From Balanoglossus misakiensis (taxonomy: Eukaryota; Hemichordata), in NCBI GenBank assembly GCA_040954595.2, contig CM082585.2, positions 3,224,001 to 3,288,000 of the forward strand: a DNA stretch of 64,000 nucleotides, in the 5' to 3' direction. Below, in pieces: positions 1 to 11,157 of this stretch. The translations under genes were made by a program, and so were the position numbers. The stretch's first letter is position 1. Every line of letters starts with the position of its first letter. The notes beneath the pieces are model-generated. The model saw nothing but the letters and a program-made list of their open reading frames with translations, made no database searches and was not told the origin of the DNA.

Positions 1-221
1 ACCCCATTCAACTGGGAATAATTGTCCGGACAAGGGTCGGCCAGACCCGTTCACACCTGTTGCCTAGCCTTTTTGAGTAATGTGAACGGCCTATTCATGA
101 TAGACTTCATAACTACATAAACTAAATATTTTCAAACAATCAATATGAGATTTATAATACCCGTCGGCAGACAGGTTTTAGTCGCCAAGCGGAGACAGAA
201 AGGATATAAGACTTAACTCAC

Positions 222-977
222 CAGGTCGATAGTATCGGAAGGGTGCTTGTCGGATATTAGAACACATGAAAAACTAGTATCGGTCGTAAAACCCGTAGCG
301 TAAATATTCGAACTTCGACTTCGTTCCTGGACAAGACCGGTCCTGACGTCATTGACCTTGGCAAACAGCTCTGACGGATACTCCTCTGTTAATTCACAGT
401 CCAAGTAATTAAATCCGTCATCTGCGTTCACATCAACATTGCATTTTAAACTTTTCTCCCCATCCTCTTCCTTCACCACGGCTCCACTCGCATGAAATCC
501 ATTCTCTGCAATCACCATGGATCCACTCACATGAAACGATATCAACACAACCATTGTTGCGGCGGCAAATCGTGGAAATGTCTGAGATAGAACAAAAAAG
601 ATTATGAACTGAAATTATGAGTTTATATCATGTTTTTCTTATTAAAATTGTTGCATCATTTCCACTATTCTGCTTTGACAATGTTCTGGTAAAATGTATA
701 TGTTTAAATTAAACAGAGACCACAAAGGTACTTTACTGTGTTACTTTGAAAAAAAAACCTTTTTCACAATTCCTACTGAGTCACGATTAAAAATGGCTGT
801 CCCTTTGGTCGTATTCGCTGTATGCCTAGTGGCTTCTTGCCTTATGCCAATTGTGTCAGAAAGTACCAAGATACGACAATGATCGGGAAATCAAACACGA
901 TGCCATGTTCTGGCCAAGCTTGACTGAACACTTACCATGATTCTATAAGTATTGTATGAACTTACCATTGTGTGCAT
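222..977 (-). CDS. U1: secreted Cys-rich family protein, 5' half only
   Basis: Exon 1 ends at 966 with ATG directly at a GTAAGT donor; an in-frame ATG lies 9 nt upstream at 977. Exon 2 (222-581) starts after a pyrimidine-tract/CAG acceptor and ends CTG|GTGAGT, 120 codons without a stop. It begins TFPRFAAATMVVLISFHVSG, a hydrophobic signal peptide. Two copies of an FHxSGxxVxxE/DG repeat follow, then the conserved KCxVDVNxDDG and DCELTEEYPSEL segments. Exons 3 and 4 would lie left of the window. A TATA-like CTATAAAG (minus strand) sits at 1031-1040. The function is unknown; secretion is inferred from the leader. Closest sister in the window: U8. Confidence 0.8.
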
Positions 978-1030
978 GTTACGTACGAATGCAAGAATCG
1001 ACAACAAGGGTTGAAAGTGTTTGACTCGTC

Positions 1031-1150
1031 ACTTTATAGATAAACAGCGTGCAACTTGTATATCCGTAAGCACCAAGTTATTTTTGTCATGGTTTTTATT
1101 TCTGTGTGTATAAAATTAAATGTGGCGGCGCCATATTGGAATATGTGCTA
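1031..1150 (-). promoter_or_regulatory. U1 promoter module: TATA box plus conserved upstream element
   Basis: CTATAAAG on the minus strand lies about 60 bp upstream of the exon 1 donor. About 85 bp further upstream is the element read on the plus strand as GGCGCCATATTGGAATAT (around 1126-1145). The same pair, at about the same spacing, precedes most units and relics: near 2165, 6416, 12824, 20425, 23268 and 26503, and in diverged form near 5370. The element contains CCAAT-like (ATTGG reversed) and CCAT cores; which factor binds is not known. Confidence 0.55.
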
Positions 1151-1762
1151 GTAAAACACATTTCGTATCTTTTGTGTCAGCGATTGGCGTTCGAACAAGT
1201 AAACTAACAAAACTGGACATATTGGGGTCCTAGATCCTTGGACAATTACGCGTGGAGCAGAAAATTTATACAAACTTCGCTCACATTTCTCCATTCCTAT
1301 AACTCTCCGGCATAAGTATGTACATCATGATTGTTTTGCATTCTATAAAGGAATTTTAGACCAAATGCGGTTACGGGTACTAAAGTTAAATATACAATGG
1401 TTGGGTATTTTTGTTAAAACTTTATTACTACGTTTGCGTTTGTATTAATGGATTGAAATGAAGATACAGCATTCGAATATTTCTGTAATAGATACACTTT
1501 CTCACGTTAAAAGGGACAAAGTCGCCCTCTATTCGCCATTTTTTTTCGAACTAAAACTGTCTGTGCCGATGGGACATTAGCTGTATGGTATGATATGCTG
1601 TTTGTTGGGCATTTCTTCAAGCTTCAAGGATTTAAACAAAAAAACTGCAGTAGATACACAAAACAAAAATACTGAAATCATAGCGTAAATTTAAGGTAAT
1701 GAAGCTTTAAATACTAGCCAACTGTCAACAAATTCAACTTGCTTGTAGACATACAAGATTAA

Positions 1763-2100
1763 ACAGTTACGATATCAACACAACTATTTTTGCAGCGGAA
1801 AATCGTTGAAATGTCTGAGATGGAAAACAGATGTAATGACAATGAGTATATACCGTCTTAACCTTATTTAAATGAGTGCATTTTTTCACAAAATCATGAA
1901 TCTTGTAGCAAGACAACATATATAAGGACATCAAATAGGTTGGTCCGTTCCGGCCCAGCATGCCCGAACATTAACAATTTTCGCATAAGTGCAAATACAA
2001 TAGTCGACTTACCATTGTGTGCGTATTACATTCGAATGCAAACATCGACATCAAGGTTCACCTCAGCCATGTTGAACCTTAACTCGCCACTTTATATACA
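1763..2100 (-). pseudogene. Relic of the secreted family: exon 1 plus broken exon 2
   Basis: Exon 1 ends at 2013 with ATG at a GTAAGT donor, and a TATATAAAG box is at about 2089-2099. Exon 2 starts at 1814 after CTCAG and reads TFQRFSAAKIVVLIS, then meets TAA at the point where homology to the other exon 2 copies stops (about 1765). Exons 3 and 4 are not found next to it. A truncated gene whose promoter and leader survive. Confidence 0.7.
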
Positions 2101-2109
2101 TTGTATATA

Positions 2110-2830
2110 AAAAAGTATTAATAAGCACCGAACTATATTTGTCTGTAAAATATTAAATGCGGTAGTGCCATATTGGAATATGTGCAAGTAGAACACATTC
2201 GCGGTCTTGTGTCAGGGACTGTACTGCGAACATGGGAACCGAAAGCACAGACGGCTGGATATGTAACTTTAGGGCCATGCCCCTGGACTCAAAAGTCGTC
2301 TAAACAATTACTTATAGTACGGAAAATGTTACGTTCTCTCTGACCCTTTCTTACACACATATCCGTCTAAAGCTTTGTGTAAATTGGCTGGCTCGCCATA
2401 TAAAATGTTTTGTTTACGAATGTCCAGTTGGGAGTTTTACTGGAGGTCTTGTCGCTCGTCTATTTTGGGATATGCTTATATTCTCTTAGCAGTCTCATAT
2501 GTGGTAAAAACGTAAGAAAACCAGGAAAAATTTTCTAATGTTTCTGGCGTATAACCTGTAGTGGCAGGTAGCCACATGACATATACAAATGTACATAATA
2601 ATTACTGCAATTTCGTTCGCTTTTACCATCCATGACACATGTGTTATTTTAATAGTTCTCCGGTTCGAAAATAACACGTGATGGAATTAGAGTATTCACT
2701 TGTTTACACGAGACAACTATAGGCTATATACTTTTCTTCTTTTATTGGCATAATTTTCCTCGTGAAACAGAGTACAGTTTCGATTACTCTAAGAACATTA
2801 CAGAAAAATCCATGTCATCCAGAAAATTGT
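2110..2830. other. Intergenic spacer between relic and U2
   Basis: No gene is seen. The stretch contains family-specific upstream sequence, including the GGCGCCATATTGGAATAT element (about 2165-2182) and segments shared with 27220-27700. The latter confirms a large duplication rather than independent sequence. Confidence 0.5.
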
Positions 2831-2836
2831 CCATAA

Positions 2837-5215
2837 TTAGGGAATATAGAAATTGCAGTAGAAGATCACTTCACCAAAGTGAGAGATAGCATCCTGCAGA
2901 CAAACGCCTCCAGACAAGGAAGAAGTAAGTGGTTTGATGGGTACCCAGGAAAAAGGACCCGAGAATGCGTCGTGACATTCCGTTTCCTGAAAAGAGATGT
3001 GTATACTGTAGTTAGGAAAAGCTTAGACAGACATACATCGGAATGGCATAAGATCACATTTTTTGATGTTGTATTATTATAATGGTTCACAGTATACAAA
3101 CCTTGCAATGATAAGCGCCAACTCTGTTGTCATACAGTGTCACATCACAGTGCCCACAACTTGAAATCAACTCGCTGCCGTTACCAGGGCCCTGTATTCA
3201 ATAATAATAGAATTGATTAAAGCTGCAAGCAGCATTGAAGGGACCCAAGCAAATAGAGATAGTCATGACTAATCCATTGCATCAAATGCCAATGCTGTAA
3301 CTGCTGTGGATGCTGAGATATGGGAAAGTTTGTCAAAGGTCACCTGAGGCCACCCAAAATTTGGAATAAAAATTGTGACTCCATATTGGTCCATGTGCAA
3401 CAGAAACCAAACTTCTAGCCCATTTGGTTAGCCTGGATTTAGGTATGCACATAATTAATTAGCTAAGCAGGTGTCACAGGTGATCCCCGAATTTGGCATT
3501 ACATTATGGTCCCATCCCTCTAAACGCCAAGTATGAACCTGCTCTGGATGCTGAGATATGGGGAAAGTTTGTCAAAGGTCACCTGAGGTCACCCAAAATT
3601 TGGAATAAAAATTGTGACTCCATATTGGTCTATGTGCAACAGAAACCAAACTTCTAGCCCATTTGGTTAGCCTGGATTTAGGTATGCACATAATTAATGA
3701 GCTTAGCAGGTGTCACAGGTGATCCCGGAATTTGGCATTGCATTATGGCCCATCCCTCCAAAGGCCAAGGCTGTACCTGCTCTGGATGCCGAGATATGGG
3801 AAAGTAGGTCAAAGTTCTCCTGAGGTAACCCAAAATTTTTGGGGGAAATGTTGACTCCATAATGGTCCATGTGCAACAAAAACCAGACTTCTAGCCCTTT
3901 TGGTTAGCCTGGAATTAGGTATGCACATAATTAATGAATTAAGCAGGTGTGACACACAGGTGACCCCCGAATTTGGCTTTTTATTTTGGTTCCATACTGC
4001 TCACTGGCCCATAGACAGTCACTGTCCAGGACCATTGCACATTCCAGACTTCCACAATAAGATGCGAACATAGGCCAACTGGTTGGTCCAAAGGCCATAA
4101 AAAATATGGAAAAAATATTATAAAAATTATCTTCTTAAAATTGACATGGCCTAGGCTCTTGACATTTAGCATACAGGATCTTGGTGATATGGTCTTCAAA
4201 GTTTAAGAAAAGAATTTTAATGCTGCCATTCATATGCAAATTAGGCCAATTTGAAAATTTTGATCGGATATAGCAACCAGGTCACGTGACTAATTACAAA
4301 TTAAAAGGTCAGGTGCACGAGTACTCATTGACCCCTGACCACCATGCTAAGTTTCAGAAGCACAGCTGCAGCGGTTTTTGAGATTTACATGGGCAAAAAA
4401 AACGACTCAAGAAGAAATAAGAAAAACTCCAGCAATTACAATAAGGACCCAAGCGCCTGAGGGCACCTGTTTAACATTAGTCAAACTTCTATATAAAATA
4501 ATAAGAAACGGCGACAAGAATGACATGTCTACATGGATTGAATCCGTATTATCCGCTAATCACTCAGTATTTTCAGACAGTCACCAAGGGATATACACTG
4601 GGGCCGACAAACAAAATTTGTTTCATAATCAATATGAAAGAATTACTAAGTTAGCCAAGATTTTACTCACAAGATCGATATCATCGGAAAGGCGCCCGTC
4701 TACTATTGCAACAACTGAAAAACTAGTATCGGTCTTAAAGTCCACAGCGTACGTATTCGAACTTCGACTTATTTCCTGGACAAGACCAGCCCTGACGTCA
4801 TTGGCTTTGGCGGACAGTTCTGCATGACACTCCTCTGTTATTTCACAGTCTGAGTAATGCATTCCGTCATCTGTGTTTACATCCACTTTGCATATCATAC
4901 CGGGACAATCTGGACTGTTCTCCCCATCCTCTCTCTTCATCACGGCCCCACTCGCATGAAGTGATATCAACACAAATATTGTTGTGGCAGCAATTCGGTC
5001 AAATATCTGAGATGGAAAAACAGACAATGAGTATATGCCGTGCTAACCTTATTTAATTGAGTGCATTTTCGAAAAAATCATGAATCTTGTACCAAGACGT
5101 CATGTATCGGGACATCAAACAGTATGGTCAGTTCCGGCCCAGCATGCCCGAATTTTAAAAAAATTTCGCATACGGTAAGTGCAAATACTTTAGTCAACTT
5201 ACCATTGTGTGCGTA
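2837..5215 (-). CDS. U2: secreted Cys-rich family protein, four exons, complete
   Basis: Exon 1 ends 5213 (ATG 5215-5213 at the donor). Exon 2 is 4671-5006, exon 3 3102-3191, exon 4 2837-2986. All junctions are GT-AG and phase 0, giving 192 aa. The leader is IFDRIAATTIFVLISLHASG. Exon 2 has one copy of the HASGAVxxxDGE repeat and carries two extra cysteines (DCPGMIC and EECHAEL) absent from most sisters. Exon 3 reads GPGNGSELISSCGHCD to AYHCK. Exon 4 starts ETECHDAF, has SWVPIKPLTSS and ends FYCNFYIP then TAA. Intron 2 is enlarged by a 1.3-kb repeat insertion. No known family is recognised; an extracellular role is inferred from the leader and cysteines. Confidence 0.82.
3205..4480 (+). repeat. 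Interspersed repeat with 238-bp tandem units, inserted in U2 intron 2
   Basis: The element starts near GCTGCAAGCAGCATTGAAGG (3230) and ends near CAATTACAATAAGGACCCAA (about 4455). Inside, a unit of 238 bp containing GCTGAGATATGG recurs at 3312, 3550 and 3788. Sister units have only a short intron here, so this is an insertion. A diverged, inverted relative lies at about 58,560-58,920. No long ORF is seen; it is probably non-autonomous. Confidence 0.75.
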
Positions 5216-5283
5216 TTACATTCGAATGCAAACATCGACAGCAAGCTTTACCTCAGCTATGTTGAAACTTCTTTATCCGTCAA

Positions 5284-5400
5284 CATATATAAATGCAAAG
5301 TGTATTTATATAAATAAGTAAATTTATTTACATTTATTTCCCTGTCTGCATGTAAAACGTTAAACACGGTGGCGCCACAGTGGAATATGCGCAAGTGCAA
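5284..5400 (-). promoter_or_regulatory. U2 promoter, diverged TATA and upstream element
   Basis: A TTTATATATG box (minus strand, about 5284-5295) lies upstream of exon 1. The conserved upstream element is present in mutated form as GGCGCCACAGTGGAATATG at about 5371-5390. Position and order match U1. Confidence 0.45.
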
Positions 5401-5900
5401 AACATTATTTCCTTTGTGTCAGTGATTGTAGTTCGGAAATGTAGTTCTGCCCATTAGTCTGCGCACGCGCAAGTATCACTTCACCCAGCTTGCAATGTTC
5501 ATAGTGTATCCACACCCCCTGTATTTACACCTCACCCCCCCCCCCCCGTCATTACAGCCCGGATTTCCTATTCCCATTTCCAACATTTCACCAGCCTTAA
5601 GCTGGCAAACACCGACACTAGGTGAAAGCAGCATTACCTTGTTATTTTCAGTTTCTACAAGTGTACATTAAATTTCTCATCCCTATGACTGTATGTGGTT
5701 ATGCCCGGCATTGCTATGTACATCATGAATGTTTTGCATTCCCATAAAGGAATTGAATACAAAATGGTATTCACAAATTGCTGGTACGTATACTGAAATT
5801 AGATATACAATGGCTAGGTATTTTTGTTACACTTTTTTGCCTTTTATACCTTTGTAAAATGCATTCAAATGAAGATACGACACTCCAATATGTTTTAGGT
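5400..5900. other. Spacer; poly-C tract, no gene seen
   Basis: Holds a run of C residues near 5532-5547 and upstream sequence shared with other units (the CATTCCCATAAAGGAATTG segment near 5738). No supported coding exon. Confidence 0.4.
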
Positions 5901-5914
5901 GAACAAACAGGAAT

Positions 5915-6440
5915 TACTGACTTAAGAGATTGTGTCGTTTTATAATATTTCAATGGTTTCATTATCATTATTCACATTATTCTGCTCGTTTCACAATTTT
6001 ATGTTAGACTGGCCTTTGTTTATTACCAGTATATATACCTCTATGTTTACATCATGACTCTTTCAGCATTTTTATAGTCATGATTTGAAAGTGTTTTCCC
6101 TTTGGTCGCATTCGCTATATGATGACCTCTTGCCATCTGTGTCAAAAAGTACTAAGAATGCAATTTTCAGGAAATCAAGCATGATGCCCTGTTCTGACAC
6201 AGCTGGACTGAACACTTACCATTTATAACAGTGCTATATGAGCTTACCATTGTGTTTGTATTACAGACGAATGCAAACATCGAAAGCAAGGTTCACCCCA
6301 GCTATGTTGAAACTTCTCGTGACTCCTCACTTTATATATATGCAAATTGTATTTATAAGCACCGAGCTATTTTTGTCGTAAATTTGTTTTCCTGTCTGTA
6401 AAACATTACGTGTGGTGGCGCCATATTGGAATATTTGCAA
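5915..6440 (-). pseudogene. Relic of the secreted family: promoter, exon 1 and part of intron 1 only
   Basis: Exon 1 ends at 6248 with ATG at the GTAAGC donor. A TATATATAAAGTG box is at about 6329-6342 and the GGCGCCATATTGGAATAT element at about 6418-6435. Intron 1 sequence matches U3 (7920-8240) almost base for base and then breaks near 5915, before any exon 2. The result of unequal exchange with U3. Confidence 0.65.
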
Positions 6441-6822
6441 GTAGAACACATTCGTGGTCTTGTGTCTGTGATTGTACTGAGAACATGAAAACTGAAAGCA
6501 CTAACGGCTACATGTGCATATACGGGGGCCCTTAACTCCAAAGTCGTTTGGACAATTAGGTATATGTGGAGGAAAAGTCTGGTCGTGCCCAGCATTAGTA
6601 GATACCTCATAATTATTTTGTGTGTGTCTTGTCGCTGCATAAATTTAGCAAAGGGTTTTATTCTGATATCTCCGGGTCGAAAATACCACGTGATCAAAAA
6701 AGTACGCAATTGTTTACACGAGACAACTTCTTGTATTATTTTTATTGACGTAACGTTCTAATGCATTCCCATGAAACTCAGTTTGAATTTAAATGACAAA
6801 TCAATTTCATCAGTTAAGCAGG

Positions 6823-8242
6823 CTAGTAATCGCAGTAAAATAACACCTCACCAAAGCGAGGGATGGCATACAGACAAGCGCCGTCGGGGATGGAAAAAGA
6901 AACTGGTTTGATCGGAACCCAGGAAAAGGGACCCGAGAATGCGTCGTCACATTCCATTTCCTGAAAAAAAGAATATAATATCAACCGTGAAAATCATTTT
7001 TGTTTTTATATTTTTATTTTATTTTATATATTTATACATTGTGTTGGCATCAAAGACAAAGCGGATTATAATAATGGTTCACAATATACAAACCTTGCAA
7101 TGATAAGCGGTGATTTCATTGGCATACAGTGTCAAATCGCAGTGCACACAACTGGTAATCAACTTGTTCCCGTCACCAGGACCCTGCATTTAATAGAATG
7201 GAAAATAAATTAGACACGTACATTATATGTTTCAATTTTGTGAAACTTTCTATTAATCGTGTATTATAAAAAACATTAGTTGATAATTTTGACAGATTAG
7301 TTACCTTTAATAGACATTTTATGTTGCGGTGTGGAGATATGAACCTTGGAGGGGTTGTCATGATCAATCTCGCTTCTACTTAAGTCATACAAATGCATTA
7401 GCAAGCAAAATCTAAGTCTTCATGGATTAAATGCATATAATCTGCTAATCGCCAAGTATTTTCAGACAAGCAATAGGGGATTTACACATCTGCAGATAGC
7501 TTTTGTTAGTTAGTTATAGGGCCGAAAAAAAAGAAATTTGATTTTTTATCAAAATGAATGGATGACTATGGAATTTTTGACTCACCAGATCGATGTCTTT
7601 GGAAAGGCGTGTGTCCAATATTCCAACAGCTGAACCATGAGTATCGTTCATGTCAATAGCGTATACAATGGAACTTCGACTTTTTTCCTCTACAAGACCA
7701 GCCCTGACGTCATTGACCTGGGCGAACAGCTCTAAAGAGTACTCCTCTGTTAATTCACAGTCTGCGTAATACATTCCATCATCTGTGTTCACATCAATCT
7801 TGCAGTTTTCACCGTGAAAATCTGGACTTCTCTCTCCATTCTCTGCATTCACCATGGATCCGTTAGCATGAAACGATATCAACACAACAATTGTTGTGGC
7901 GGCAAATCGTTGAAATGTCTGAGGTTATAAAACAAGAATTACTGTCTTACGAGTTTTTGTCGTCTTATGATATTTATGGTTTCATTATCCACATTATTCT
8001 GCTCGTTTCACAATTTTTTTTAGGCTGTGTTCACATCATGACGCTTTCAGCATTTTTATAGTAATGATTAGAAACTGCTTTCCCTTCAGTCGCATTCGCT
8101 CTGATGGCCACTTGCCATATGTGCCAAAAAGTACTAAGAATATGCAATTCTCAGGAAATCATGCATGATGCCCTGTTGTGACCCAGCTTGACTGAACACT
8201 TGCCATTTATTACATTTTATAAGAGCCATATGAACTTACCAT
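6823..8242 (-). CDS. U3: secreted Cys-rich family protein, four exons, complete
   Basis: Exon 1 ends 8240 (ATG at the donor). Exon 2 is 7586-7918, exon 3 7094-7183, exon 4 6823-6960. All phase 0, 187 aa. Exon 2 starts after CCTCAG with TFQRFAATTIVVLISFHANG, carries one repeat copy and has DFHGENC and EEYSLEL at the sites that are cysteine in U2 and U5. Exon 3 reads GPGDGNKLITSCVHCD to AYHCK. Exon 4 reads EMECDDAFSGPFSWVPIKPV and ends early at FYCDY, two or three residues shorter than its sisters. TATATATAAAGTG lies at about 8321-8334. The upstream element is cut short near 8420 by a rearrangement. Confidence 0.82.
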
Positions 8243-8429
8243 TGTGTGCGTATTACATGCGAATGCAAACATCGACAGCAAGGTTCATCTCAGCTATGTT
8301 GAAACTTCTCGTGACTCCTCACTTTATATATATGCAAATTGTATTTATAAGCACCGAGCTATTTTTGTCGTAAATTTGTTTTCCTGTCTGTAAAACATTA
8401 CGTGTGGTGGCGCCATATTGAATATCTTA

Positions 8430-9020
8430 GCGTGCCCAGCGTTAGTAAATACCTCATAATTATTTTGTATTTCGATAAAAGTGATGTATGCAAAACAGTG
8501 TAATATAATGCTGGTACGTTTAGTACAGTTAAATATCGATGGCTGGGTATTTTTATTTTTGTTAAAGTTTTTTTTTACTTTTTGCCTTAGTTGTAGTTAT
8601 AGATCGAAATGAAGATACGACGTACGAATATTTCTGCAATAGATAATACACTTTCTCACCTTTAAGAAAACTAAAAAATTTCATAGTACTACACATGTGT
8701 GGACTAAGTCACATAATCCAAAATCCACTTCATGCAGCACATACCCTTTCTTTATAGTTTTTATTATGTTCTATAAATGAAGACCAAAATGGGGATACAG
8801 CATTCAGATGTTTCAGATGAGTACATTAGATTTTGGAGAAAAACAGTTATTCTTAGTATATTGACGTTTTAAATCAGGGTTATTGCAGAAAACAAGACGC
8901 AAGCGTTGACAAGAGACAGCAACTTATCTTCCTTTACTGACGTAATTTTCTAGACTAATACATTCCTATGAAACTCAGTACAATTTGATTATTCCATGAA
9001 CTTCAAAGACAAACCTATTT
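8430..9020. other. Spacer upstream of U3, no gene seen
   Basis: A/T-rich upstream sequence of the array type with a short T run near 8568. No supported exon until the U4 terminal exon. Confidence 0.4.
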
Positions 9021-9026
9021 CATCAA

Positions 9027-10326
9027 TCAGGCAGCATAAAAATCGCAGTAAAAGATCTCCTCACCAAAGCGAGGGATGGAATACAGACAAGACCCACCAG
9101 AGAAGGAAGAAGTCACTGGTTTGATCGGAACCCAGGAAAAGAGACCCGAGAATGCGTCGTCACATTCAGTTTCCTGAAAAAATAGATATTTTAATTAAAT
9201 AGGAAAATGGTAGCTCAGGTTTCGTCTCAACAACAGGTGAATTGATTGGTAGTCTAATATTGTATGCGCGTGCGATCCACAACAATTAAGAATAGTAATC
9301 CACCATTTTCGGGAGATATTGTCCACCGGCCAATTGTGCAGATAGTGTGATGTCGCATATTTATATCGCGACTGCGTGCTATTTTTTTCTATTCTGCTTT
9401 TTTGTCGTAAAACAACAGTGAAAAGCTAGAATTCCCAACCCATCATTGTATTCAGGCAACATGCATTTTTGGTTTTAGATTATATTGATGTCAGAGACAA
9501 AGCCCATTATAATAATGGTTCACAGTGTACCAACCTTGCAATTATAAGCGGTAATTCCGTTGGCATACAGTGTCTGATTGCATTTCCCACAACTGGAAAT
9601 CAACTTGCTGCCGTCACCAGGGCCCTGTATTTAATAGAATGGAAAATACGTTAGACAAGTACCTGATATTTATCAAAGTTTTGAAACTTTCTATATAATC
9701 TTTTTTATTATGCAAATTTGAGTAGTAATCGGTATGACAGAATAGCTAAGATTGCTAATTGAAGATTTTACTCACCAGATCCATATTATCGGAAAGGCGC
9801 CAGTCAAATATTCCAACAACTAAATAACGAGTATCGCTCATATCCGCAGCGTACGAAGTCGAATTTCGACCTCTTTCCTGCACAAGACCAGCCCTGACGT
9901 CATTGACTTTGGCGAGCACCTCTGACGGATACTCCTCTGTTAATTCACAGTCCAAGTAATGCAATCCGTCATCTCTGTTCACATCAACATTGCATTTTTG
10001 ACCGTGAAAATCTCGAATTTTCTCCCCATCCCCTTCCTTTACCACGGCTCCACTCGCATGAAATCCATTCTCTGCATTCACCAACGATATCAACACAAAT
10101 ATCGTTGCGGCAGCAAATCGTTGAAATGTCTGAGATGGAAAAACAGATTACAGAAATTATGAGTTTAGCCTATAGCGTCTTTCCCTTTTTCAAAATAGTT
10201 GCATTATTCACATTATTCTGTTCGTTTTATATACATCATGACTCTCGTAGCAAGGCGACAATTATCATAATATCAAGCAAAATGGTCTGTTCTGGCAACT
10301 ACTGGTCAGCTTACCAATGTGCGCAT
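9027..10326 (-). CDS. U4: secreted Cys-rich family protein with shifted start codon
   Basis: Exon 1 ends at 10315 as CACATTG|GTAAGC: the junction ATG of the sisters is TTG here. ATG CGC ACA TTG, reading into exon 2 in frame, restores a start 9 nt upstream (10326). Exon 2 is 9776-10129, exon 3 9535-9624 (donor GTTGGT), exon 4 9027-9173; about 200 aa. The leader is TFQRFAAATIFVLISLVNAENG followed by one full repeat. Exon 3 ends AYNCK; exon 4 has SWVPIKPVTSS and ends FYCDFYAA then TGA. The classical TATA is replaced by TTTTTATTAAG on the minus strand near 10398. Function unknown. Confidence 0.8.
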
Positions 10327-10657
10327 GTCAGGTACTAATGTAAGCATTGACAGCAAGGTTCGCGACAGCTATGCTGAAACGTTTTAAATCGTGACTTAAT
10401 AAAAACAAGATTATATTCATAAGGACCGAGATAATTTATTCAAGAATTCGTTTTTCCATAAATGTTTGTTATCCCTGCTTAGTATGTACATCATGATTGT
10501 TTTGCATTCCCATAAAGGAATTGTATACACAAAGTCCATGTATTCACAATTTGCTGGTATGTATACTGAAATTAAATATACATGTACATTGGCTGGGTAT
10601 TTTTGTTACACCTTTGTGAAACGATGGTTCTAACGGGCATTTTAAGACTTTACTCAC

Positions 10658-10777
10658 CAGGTCGATATTATCGGAAGGGTGCTTGTCGGATATTACAACA
10701 CTTGAGAAACTAGTATCGGCCTTAAAACGCGTAGCGTAAATATCCGATCTTCGATTTAGTTCCTGGACAAGCCCTGA
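10658..10777 (-). pseudogene. Relic: 3' part of exon 2 of the secreted family
   Basis: The stretch from the CTG|GTGAGT donor (10658) upstream encodes LVQELNRRSDIYATRF through SDKHPSDNIDL, matching U8 and U6. Homology is lost near 10777. No exon 1, 3 or 4 belongs to it; U4 promoter-like sequence follows immediately. Confidence 0.65.
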
Positions 10778-10799
10778 AATAAACTTTACTGGCATCTCG

Positions 10800-11150
10800 A
10801 ATTAACTGGTCTCCATAGGAAATGCCCGAGTGTATGCTGTTGCATGAGGTTTAGACCACATGTTGGCTATTGCAATGAGATGACTATTGTGGACATAAAA
10901 GTTCGCTACGCATAATTTTTTAGTTCTGTACGATAGTCAGAAAGCCACCATGTGCGCAAAGACGATTATAACTGTGGTAACATATATCTTGGCCGGCACG
11001 AATGTAGACGGCGCAAAGAATTAAAGATACACCACTGTTAACACAAGACATATACTTTTCGTATTCATCTTTTATTGGCATAAACTTGTAAAGCTTTCCC
11101 ATGGCACCATGCAGTTTAAAGACAAATCCATCTCATCAAGATAATAATTC
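10800..11150. other. Spacer, no gene seen
   Basis: Contains sequence related to the stretch after the exon 4 relics at 21,087 (the ATTATAACTGTG segment). No coding exon is supported before the U5 terminal exon. Confidence 0.35.
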
Positions 11151-11157
11151 ACCAAAA

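Noticed and set aside
222-581. EF-hand-like DVNADDG motif in exon 2
   Set aside because: Spacing lacks the Gly at loop position 6 and the terminal Glu is one residue off. It varies among copies, so calcium binding cannot be claimed.
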